DNA of 6,666 nt from Gammaproteobacteria bacterium (lineage in GTDB: Bacteria; Pseudomonadota; Gammaproteobacteria; Acidiferrobacterales; SZUA-150): positions 1-6,666 of the forward strand of contig JAOUNW010000109.1 of the NCBI GenBank assembly GCA_029880755.1. Direction: 5' to 3'. This document shows positions 1-4,861 of this stretch, in pieces; within the stretch, counting starts at the first letter, position 1; each line of letters starts with the position of its first letter. The notes beneath the pieces are model-generated. The model did no database searches and was not told where the DNA came from. It saw only the letters and a list, made by a program, of their open reading frames with translations. The position numbers and the translations under genes were made by a program.

Positions 1-2
1 CA

Positions 3-9
3 ACCTCCA
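3..9 (-). promoter_or_regulatory. Shine-Dalgarno for the gene after trpG (probably trpD)
   Basis: On the minus strand the bases just past the trpG stop read TGGAGGT, a near-perfect Shine-Dalgarno. The start codon it serves would fall just outside the left edge. By the usual order trpE-trpG-trpD the next gene is expected to be anthranilate phosphoribosyltransferase (trpD), but none of its coding sequence is visible, so that identity is inference. The SD begins 12 bases after the trpG stop, which indicates an operon continuing to the left. Confidence 0.7.
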
Positions 10-20
10 GGTATATGTTG

Positions 21-584
21 TTACATCTTCAGAAAATTTCTTAAGAGATCATGTCCATGCTGGGTCAATATGGATTCCGGGTGAAATTGCACCCCTTCCA
101 CCGGCAATTCCCTGTGGCGCAACCCCATGATCTCGCCATCATCAGTCCAGGCGCTCACCTCAAGACAATCAGGCAGGGTTTCCCGTTCCACTACCAGGGA
201 ATGATACCGGGTCGCTTCAAACGGGTTAGGCAAACCGAAGAATACACCGTGGTCATCATGGTGAATCATAGATGTTTTCCCGTGCATGATTTCCTTGGCA
301 TGAACAATCTTACCACCATAAGCCTGCCCGATACTTTGATGACCCAGACAAACTCCTAGTATGGGTATCTTGCCGGCAAAGCGCAGAATGGTATCCACCG
401 ATACACCCGCCTCGTTGGGCGTACAGGGTCCTGGTGAAATCACGATGCGCGCGGGACGCAATTCCTGTATACGATCCAGCGTTATCTGATCATTACGATA
501 CACCTGGACATCTTCACCCAATTCACCCAGGTACTGCACGAGGTTGTAGGTAAAGGAATCGTAGTTGTCGATCATTAGCAACAT
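21..584 (-). CDS. trpG: Anthranilate synthase component II (glutamine amidotransferase)
   Basis: This is the 187-residue class I glutamine amidotransferase subunit that hydrolyses glutamine and channels ammonia to TrpE for anthranilate synthesis in the cytoplasm. The N-terminus MLLMIDNYDSFTYNL is the family signature. The catalytic triad is visible as Cys79 in GVCLGHQ, and His168 and Glu170 in VQFHPES; the PGPCTPNEAG loop (51-60) is also typical. The start is placed at the ATG at 584-582 because it matches the family N-terminus and is preceded by GGGAGGG (600-594) with 9 bases of spacing; a GTG 14 codons upstream lies inside trpE and adds unconserved residues. The ATG follows the trpE stop after a single base (TGATATG), so the two are probably translationally coupled at matched stoichiometry. 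In many gammaproteobacteria this subunit also serves aminodeoxychorismate synthase (PabA); the trpE neighbour favours TrpG, but dual use cannot be excluded. Confidence 0.94.
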   Translation of the reverse strand: MLLMIDNYDSFTYNLVQYLGELGEDVQVYRNDQITLDRIQELRPARIVISPGPCTPNEAGVSVDTILRFAGKIPILGVCLGHQSIGQAYGGKIVHAKEIMHGKTSMIHHDDHGVFFGLPNPFEATRYHSLVVERETLPDCLEVSAWTDDGEIMGLRHRELPVEGVQFHPESILTQHGHDLLRNFLKM

Positions 585-585
585 A

Positions 586-2082
586 TCAATTGTCCCTCCC
601 CGGAGCGCCGGAGGAAATCCCGGCACAGGCCATCGCCACTGCCCGGAAAATCGCTCGGGCCTTGTTCATGGTTTCCTTCCACTCCAACTCTGGAACAGAG
701 TCCGCAACAATGCCGGCTCCCGCTTGAATATAAAGTGTCCTGTCCTTGATTACCGCTGTACGAATAGCGATGGCGGTATCCATATTGCCATTCCAGCCGA
801 GATAACCCACGGCGCCAGAATAAACACCGCGTTTAACCGGTTCCAGTTCATTAATAATCTCCATGGCCCGAACCTTGGGTGCTCCACTCACTGTGCCGGC
901 AGGAAATGTCGCTTTTAATACATCGATAGCATCCAGACCCGGTTTTAGTTTACCGACCACATTGGATACGATATGCATCACGTGCGAATAACGTTCAATG
1001 GTCATACGGTCCGTTACCACTACGCTGCCAATTTCTGCCACACGCCCGACATCGTTTCGGCCCAGGTCCATTAACATAAGATGTTCTGCCAACTCCTTGG
1101 GGTCGGCCAGTAATTCCTTTTCCATAGCCCTGTCTTCCACTTCGTCTTTACCGCGGCGCCGGGTACCGGCAATAGGCCGAAGTGTAATGGCATCTTCCTC
1201 CAGACGCGCCAGAATTTCCGGCGATGAACCAACAATATGAAAATCTTCCAGGTCAATAAAATACATGTAAGGCGAGGGATTCAATGTACGCAAAGAACGA
1301 TACAAATCCAGTGGCGGTGCATCAAACGGAATAGACAAGCGTTGCGACAACACGACTTGCATGATATCGCCCTCCCGTATATAGGCCCTGGCCTTGTTGA
1401 CGGCCGCCTCAAACGGTTTCTTGTCAAACCCGGAAACAAAATCCTGCTCCTTCACCTGGCAGACAGCATGCTCCCGGTCTTCCGGTAATGGGCCACGCAA
1501 ATCCTTTATCAGCCGGTCCAGGCGTTTGTTGGCCAACTGGTAAGCATCGTCGATTTCCGGATTTACATGAATTACGACGTATAACTTCCCCAGGAGATTA
1601 TCGAATACGATTACCTCATCCGACACCATTAACAGGATATCAGGGCTCTTGATGACATCAGGTTTGGATGTGCCCCGCAGGCGTGGCTCAATGTATTTTA
1701 TCGTCTCGTAACCAAAGTAGCCTACCAGGCCACCGGTAAACCGGGGCAAACCCTCGATATCGGGTAAGCGATAGCGGGACTTGAACTGGCGGATATAAGA
1801 CAGGGGATCAGCCACCGTCTCCTGCTCTACTACCTTGCCGTCTCGAGAAACGGAAACGTCATAACCGGAAATTCTCAAGATGGTTCGGCAAGGCAAGCCG
1901 ATAATGGAGTAACGGCCCCATTTCTCACCACCATGAACCGACTCAAATAAATAAGAATATGGGCCTTTAGCCAGTTTAAGATAAGTGCTAAGAGGAGTAT
2001 CGAGATCGGCCAACACTTCCCGCATCAGCGGGATGCGGTTAAAGCCCTGGGTAGCAAGCTCGTTAAATTGTTCGATTTTCAT
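586..2082 (-). CDS. trpE: Anthranilate synthase component I
   Basis: This 498-residue chorismate-binding subunit converts chorismate plus ammonia to anthranilate and pyruvate, the first committed step of tryptophan synthesis. The length is normal for TrpE. The N-terminal part carries the tryptophan feedback-binding motif as LFESVHGGEKWGRYSIIG (Glu47, Ser48), so allosteric inhibition by tryptophan is expected. The catalytic C-terminal half shows NPSPYMYFIDL, SSPEILAR, TLRPIAGTRRRG, AEHLMLMDLGRNDVGR, ERYSHVMHIVS, FPAGTVSGAPKVRAMEII and QAGAGIVADS, all hallmarks of chorismate-utilising enzymes. The Trp-binding motif plus adjacent trpG separate it from pabB, menF or isochorismate synthases. The start at ATG 2082-2080 has a modest SD-like GGTG (2093-2090). 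This SD lies inside a predicted RNA helix with the upstream trpL region, see the leader entries. An upstream ATG at 2089-2087 is out of frame. Confidence 0.97.
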   Translation of the reverse strand: MKIEQFNELATQGFNRIPLMREVLADLDTPLSTYLKLAKGPYSYLFESVHGGEKWGRYSIIGLPCRTILRISGYDVSVSRDGKVVEQETVADPLSYIRQFKSRYRLPDIEGLPRFTGGLVGYFGYETIKYIEPRLRGTSKPDVIKSPDILLMVSDEVIVFDNLLGKLYVVIHVNPEIDDAYQLANKRLDRLIKDLRGPLPEDREHAVCQVKEQDFVSGFDKKPFEAAVNKARAYIREGDIMQVVLSQRLSIPFDAPPLDLYRSLRTLNPSPYMYFIDLEDFHIVGSSPEILARLEEDAITLRPIAGTRRRGKDEVEDRAMEKELLADPKELAEHLMLMDLGRNDVGRVAEIGSVVVTDRMTIERYSHVMHIVSNVVGKLKPGLDAIDVLKATFPAGTVSGAPKVRAMEIINELEPVKRGVYSGAVGYLGWNGNMDTAIAIRTAVIKDRTLYIQAGAGIVADSVPELEWKETMNKARAIFRAVAMACAGISSGAPGRDN

Positions 2083-2085
2083 TTT

Positions 2086-2198
2086 TCATCACCGGAACAG
2101 TTGGATAAACAAACAGAGTTTGGGTATTACGCTTTTATCAGCGCCACCATCGTCTGATTGCTTTATGTTTATCCATTTTCCTTTCTCCGGAATGATGA
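2086..2198 (-). repeat. Nested inverted repeats enclosing trpL and the trpE ribosome-binding site
   Basis: Two nested perfect dyads are seen directly. The inner one pairs 2175-2166 with 2111-2102 (10 bp, UGGAUAAACA with UGUUUAUCCA in the RNA). The outer one pairs 2198-2193 and 2190-2186 with 2091-2086 and 2096-2092 (6 + 5 bp, 2-base bulge). Both fit a single coaxial fold with an internal loop of 10 by 5 bases. The 5' arms cover the trpL Shine-Dalgarno and first codons; the 3' outer arm covers the SD-like GGTGATG of trpE. The Trp codons lie in the enclosed apical part. Whether it forms in the cell is not shown by sequence alone. Confidence 0.6.
2138..2176 (-). CDS. trpL: trp operon leader peptide
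   Basis: A 12-codon ORF encodes MDKHKAIRRWWR and ends in TGA. It begins 22 bases after the gph stop and ends 55 bases before the trpE start. It has a good Shine-Dalgarno, GGAG at 2188-2185 with 8 bases of spacing. The two adjacent Trp codons (TGG TGG, 2149-2144) directly upstream of trpE are the classic signature of ribosome-mediated attenuation: scarcity of charged tRNA-Trp stalls the ribosome there and alters downstream RNA folding. The peptide itself is basic and probably has no function beyond being translated. Two consecutive Trp codons in a 12-codon ORF with an SD placed immediately before trpE are very unlikely by chance, although ORFs this short cannot be proven by sequence alone. Confidence 0.85.
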   Translation of the reverse strand: MDKHKAIRRWWR

Positions 2199-2897
2199 TT
2201 ATTGTTGCATCGCAGTCTGCTGCGCCCCACCAGGTATCAGGGTTTTAAGCTCTTCCATGGAATCCATAACGGCATCGGGATGTGACAGCCGTATATCATC
2301 ACCATGATTATAGCCGTAACTCATACATGCTATCTGAAAACCTGCCGCCCGCGCAGCCTTGACATCGCTGACGGAATCTCCCAGCATCAGCGCCCGACTC
2401 GGCTGCACTCCAAAAAACTTTGCCGCATGCAGCAAGGGCATGGGATCCGGCTTCTTTTGTGGAAGGGTATCGCCACTAATAACAATTTCAAAATAATCAT
2501 AGACACCCAGATCCTTGAGCAAGGGCTCGGTAAATTGCGCCGCCTTATTGGTGACGCAACCTAATCGGTAGTTTTCCGATTTTAAAAACACCAGGCCTTC
2601 GATCACCCCCGGATATAATTGACTGCGCTTGCTGGTGTTGTGTGCATAAAGTTCCATAAAAACGGGATATGCCTTTTGGAACAGGGCTTCATCCGGCTCA
2701 CCATTCAGCTTGCCAATAAGTGCACGACGCACCAGACGCTCCACTCCATTACCCACCCAGTGCCGAACCTTGGCTTCACCGTGAGGCTCCATGTTCAGTT
2801 GCTTCATCATCTCGTCCACGCAATAGGCCAGATCCGGCACACTGTCTACCAGGGTACCGTCCACATCGATCAAAATCATTTCCGGCCTGCGAATCAT
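2199..2897 (-). CDS. gph: Phosphoglycolate phosphatase, HAD family
   Basis: This 232-residue cytoplasmic HAD-superfamily hydrolase dephosphorylates 2-phosphoglycolate, which arises from DNA 3'-end repair or from RuBisCO oxygenation. The HAD motifs are all present: DVDGT with nucleophile Asp11 and acid/base Asp13, Thr116 in CVTNK, Lys149 in KKPDP, and Asp174/Asp178 in GDSVSDVKAARAAG. Between motifs I and II lies an alpha-helical cap of about 80 residues, as in Gph. The position between rpe and trpE is the conserved gammaproteobacterial context that supports gph over other HAD phosphatases such as PGP-like or pyrophosphatase paralogues. The start at ATG 2897 is 17 bases after the rpe stop; upstream are GAGG (about 12 bases away) and GGGG close to the start, so the SD is imperfect. 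Met7 is an alternative start. Confidence 0.93.
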   Translation of the reverse strand: MIRRPEMILIDVDGTLVDSVPDLAYCVDEMMKQLNMEPHGEAKVRHWVGNGVERLVRRALIGKLNGEPDEALFQKAYPVFMELYAHNTSKRSQLYPGVIEGLVFLKSENYRLGCVTNKAAQFTEPLLKDLGVYDYFEIVISGDTLPQKKPDPMPLLHAAKFFGVQPSRALMLGDSVSDVKAARAAGFQIACMSYGYNHGDDIRLSHPDAVMDSMEELKTLIPGGAQQTAMQQ

Positions 2898-2914
2898 TGC
2901 CCCGATAACCTCAA

Positions 2915-3604
2915 TTATTTGACCTTTGCCAACTCATCGCGCATAGCTTTCACCACAGTGTCGTAGACATTGGGGTCGCCGTCCTTTTTGGCGCTGAATA
3001 TCGCAGAACCGGCAACAAAGGTATCGGCCCCGGCTTCAGCGATTTCCCGGATGTTGTCCACTTTAACCCCGCCATCAATTTCCAGACGAATGGGTAAGCC
3101 GCTGTCATCAATCATTCTTCGCGCTTCGCGCAATTTGTCCAGCGTTGCTGGAATAAAACTCTGGCCACCGAAACCCGGGTTAACTGACATCAATAACACC
3201 ATGTCCACCTTATCCATAACATATTTCAGATAATCCAGCGGCGTCGCTGGATTAAAAACCAGGCCTGATTTGCAACCGGAGTCACGAATCAGTTGCAGTG
3301 AGCGGTCAATATGCTCGGAACCTTCCGGATGAAAGGTAATATAACTGGCACCGGCCTTAGCAAAATCAGGGATAATGCGGTCAACGGGTTTTACCATAAG
3401 ATGAACATCGATCTCTGCCTTTACACCGTGCTTACGCAAGGCCTCGCACACCAGCGGGCCAATAGTCAGATTGGGCACGTAGTGATTATCCATCACGTCA
3501 AAATGGACAATATCGGCCCCGGCATTGAGCACGTTGACCACCTCTTCGCCCAAGCGGGCAAAATCGGCAGAAAGTATGGATGGCGCTATTTTGTAGTCCG
3601 GCAT
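2915..3604 (-). CDS. rpe: Ribulose-phosphate 3-epimerase
   Basis: This 229-residue TIM-barrel enzyme interconverts ribulose 5-phosphate and xylulose 5-phosphate in the pentose phosphate pathway (and the Calvin cycle where present). Visible signatures are APSILSADF at the N-terminus, metal-binding HFDVMDNHYVPN (His34, Asp36) and DVHLMV (His68), Met38, the SVNPGFGGQSFIP loop (140-152), EIDGGV with Asp177, and the phosphate-binding GADTFVAGSAIF. Asp36 and Asp177 are the expected acid/base pair. The length is typical and no key residue is missing. The start is supported by AAGGAA (3616-3611) 7 bases upstream. It is the first gene of the rpe-gph-trp cluster, preceded by a 127-base gap. Confidence 0.98.
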   Translation of the reverse strand: MPDYKIAPSILSADFARLGEEVVNVLNAGADIVHFDVMDNHYVPNLTIGPLVCEALRKHGVKAEIDVHLMVKPVDRIIPDFAKAGASYITFHPEGSEHIDRSLQLIRDSGCKSGLVFNPATPLDYLKYVMDKVDMVLLMSVNPGFGGQSFIPATLDKLREARRMIDDSGLPIRLEIDGGVKVDNIREIAEAGADTFVAGSAIFSAKKDGDPNVYDTVVKAMRDELAKVK

Positions 3605-3731
3605 AATGTGTTCCTTCTTACTGAATTAATACGGGTTTTCAACAGGATCTTGCAATCCAAGGCTGCGCACTTTACCTGATCAGGAAAAAGTTTTCAGCCC
3701 TGAAGAGAGCAATGGTGCCCGTCCTCCCCAA
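3605..3731 (-). promoter_or_regulatory. Intergenic region upstream of rpe with weak promoter candidate
   Basis: The 127 bases between the kinase stop and rpe start hold, on the minus strand, TTGCAA (3655-3650) and TATTAA (3631-3626) with an 18-base spacer, each matching 4 of 6 sigma-70 consensus bases. The predicted start site would be near 3619, giving a very short leader before the rpe SD. A 10-base palindrome CCTGATCAGG sits at 3675-3684 and could be an operator, but no regulator is apparent. This is the likeliest place for the promoter of the rpe-gph-trp transcript; the exact elements are uncertain. Confidence 0.35.
3685..3704 (-). terminator. Weak terminator-like hairpin after the kinase gene
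   Basis: On the minus strand TTCAGGGCTGAA (3704-3693) can form a 4-5 bp hairpin, followed after AAC by TTTTT (3689-3685). The position, 28 bases after the kinase stop and before the candidate rpe promoter, suits an end of the copper/kinase transcript. The stem is short and not GC-rich, so termination efficiency is doubtful. Confidence 0.25.
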
Positions 3732-4454
3732 TTAACGGCGGGTCAGGAAAAAACGGCTGATATTTCTGATACTTTGACCGGTACGACGGGCCCAGTAGGC
3801 CAATCGGGACTGTTGCTCTCGCTGGAGGTTCTGTCGCTCTGCCGGAGTCAGCATATCCGGCACCAGGCGCTTTTTCAGACGCGCCACCGCCACGATGTCG
3901 GCCTCGCAAAACCGGTCGAAGGCCCAGCGCCAGGCCAGGTTCCAGGCGCTGCCCCGGACAAAATTGGAAACGAAATCGACCACGTAGGGCTGACCCTGCT
4001 TGTCAATAATGGTGTTGCCACCACTGCGCAAATCGCAGTGGGCCACACCCCGGGCATGCATGGCCTGCACCAGTTCATATAAACGCTCAAACATCTCAGG
4101 ACTGGCAAAGGGTCGGGCCTGATCCTGTTCCCTGGGGGTGACACCCTCGATGTATTCCATGAGGAATGCGCGCCGATTCACTTGCCGGAGCAATCTGGGG
4201 ATACCGGGGATATCTCTCAAGGCTCGCAAGGCACGAACTTCCCGATAAGTAATCAAAGGCCCGATAACAAAACGAAACCAGGGATCACTGCGACTATAGT
4301 CCTTCAAGACCGCGCGTTCACTTCCGAGCTCTATCAATGATACCTGCGGACGTGTGCCCCCGCCTTGACGAAAGACTGCTGTGGCATGGGCATAGAGTCC
4401 CGCTAAATCGAGTTTTGTTATTGCTGACATACCCGGAGCATAAACGGATGACAT
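3732..4454 (-). CDS. Protein-kinase-fold (RIO/LPS-kinase-like) protein, substrate unknown
   Basis: This protein of 240 residues resembles the small bacterial members of the protein-kinase-like superfamily (RIO, BUD32 and Kdo/LPS kinases). Key residues visible are Lys51 in AVLKDY (ATP-anchoring lysine), Glu72 in YREVRAL (helix C), hinge FLMEYIEG (97-104), catalytic loop HCDLRSGGN with His139, Asp141 and Asn147, and metal-binding Asp160 in YVVDFV, which replaces DFG. The catalytic loop has one residue more between Asp and Asn than the canonical HRDLKPxN. No glycine-rich loop is obvious and there is no transmembrane segment; the C-terminus is strongly basic (ends FFLTRR). The catalytic set looks intact, so activity is plausible, but whether it acts on protein, sugar/lipid A or RNA-linked factors is unknown. 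It lies 33 bases after the cupredoxin gene in the same frame. No alternative start codon lies between that stop and ATG 4454. SD is poor; Met9 (4430) is an alternative start. Confidence 0.75.
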   Translation of the reverse strand: MSSVYAPGMSAITKLDLAGLYAHATAVFRQGGGTRPQVSLIELGSERAVLKDYSRSDPWFRFVIGPLITYREVRALRALRDIPGIPRLLRQVNRRAFLMEYIEGVTPREQDQARPFASPEMFERLYELVQAMHARGVAHCDLRSGGNTIIDKQGQPYVVDFVSNFVRGSAWNLAWRWAFDRFCEADIVAVARLKKRLVPDMLTPAERQNLQREQQSRLAYWARRTGQSIRNISRFFLTRR

Positions 4455-4487
4455 GGACCGGGCAACACAAGAACAATAATAGACATC

Positions 4488-4847
4488 CTACCTGGCAATG
4501 AGCTTGCCACGATACATTCCCATCTGACAAGTAAACTCGTACTCGCCGGGCTTGGACACTGTCACGGAAACTTCGGCCGGTATATCAAGCGCCAGATCCT
4601 GGCTAATACCAAGATCAGAAAATATCACTTTCTCTGCACACGGACTGGGGTCCTTTCGCACAAAACGTAAAGTAACCGGTTTAGCAATGGCAACTTCAAT
4701 CACGGCAGGTGTATAAACACCGTTTTCAACAACAATATCTGTTAAACCTGATGATGCACTTCGCGGCACCGGCATGGAAAACCAGAACCACCAAATTATA
4801 AATCCGATGAGCACGATTCCTATCAGGTCTACAATAAGCAATGTCAT
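4488..4847 (-). CDS. Membrane-anchored cupredoxin-like copper protein
   Basis: This 119-residue protein has an N-terminal hydrophobic anchor (about residues 3-24, rich in Ile and Trp) followed by a single beta-rich domain of cupredoxin type, presumably on the periplasmic face. The domain shows VxNGVYTPAVIEV, then DPSPCAEKVIF (Cys70) and the C-terminal EYEFTCQMGMYRGKLI (Cys107, Met109, Met111), the place where copper ligands sit in cupredoxins. There is no histidine anywhere in the protein, so a classical type 1 blue-copper site is not possible; a Cys/Met site suits Cu(I) better. It begins 14 bases after the copA stop with AGGA 8 bases upstream of ATG, so it is surely in the copA operon. A role in accepting or buffering exported Cu(I) is inferred from context. 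I do not recognise a specific gene symbol. Confidence 0.85.
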   Translation of the reverse strand: MTLLIVDLIGIVLIGFIIWWFWFSMPVPRSASSGLTDIVVENGVYTPAVIEVAIAKPVTLRFVRKDPSPCAEKVIFSDLGISQDLALDIPAEVSVTVSKPGEYEFTCQMGMYRGKLIAR

Positions 4848-4861
4848 GTTCTCAGTCCTGC

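Larger units (their letters stand above)
2083..2198 (-). promoter_or_regulatory. trp leader/attenuator-like RNA region between gph and trpE
   Basis: This 116-base gap starts one base after the gph stop codon and ends at the trpE start. It contains a leader peptide ORF with tandem Trp codons (2176-2138) and marked dyad symmetry. TGGATAAACA (plus 2102-2111) is perfectly complementary to 2166-2175. TCATCACCGGA (plus 2086-2096) is complementary to 2186-2190 plus 2193-2198 with a 2-base bulge. Smaller hairpins are CGCT/AGCG (2143-2140 with 2133-2130) and CAAAC/GTTTG (2122-2118 with 2114-2110) in the transcript sense. I see no GC-rich hairpin followed by a clean U-run, and no TrpR-operator-like palindrome. 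No convincing -35/-10 pair was found; transcription may come through from rpe-gph. Regulation by tryptophan supply is strongly suggested by the leader; the exact mechanism is inference. Confidence 0.75.

Noticed and set aside
51..359. Plus-strand ORFs throughout (for example 51-359, 5577-5981, 6192-6524)
   Set aside because: All are antisense to strongly conserved genes, show no domain signatures and lack convincing SDs.
585..626. GTG start at 626 giving a 201-residue trpG
   Set aside because: The 14 extra residues overlap trpE and precede the family N-terminus MLLMIDNYDS; the ATG at 584 has the better SD and spacing.
2083..2198. TrpR operator or classical rho-independent attenuator before trpE
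   Set aside because: No CTAGT-type operator palindrome and no GC-rich stem followed by a run of T on the minus strand could be found.
2198..2203. AATAAT at the end of gph as a -10 element for trpL
   Set aside because: It matches 5 of 6 bases but has no acceptable -35 at 16-18 bases upstream, and its start site would cut off the 5' arm of the outer helix.
3694..3909. 71-residue minus-strand ORF overlapping the kinase C-terminus
   Set aside because: It lies in another frame over a well-supported gene, has low-complexity Gly/Arg/Pro composition and no recognisable domain.
4421..4486. Short 21-22 codon minus-strand ORF MSIIVLVLPGP... just after the cupredoxin stop
   Set aside because: No SD of quality, overlaps the kinase start, and no regulatory codon bias; likely chance.
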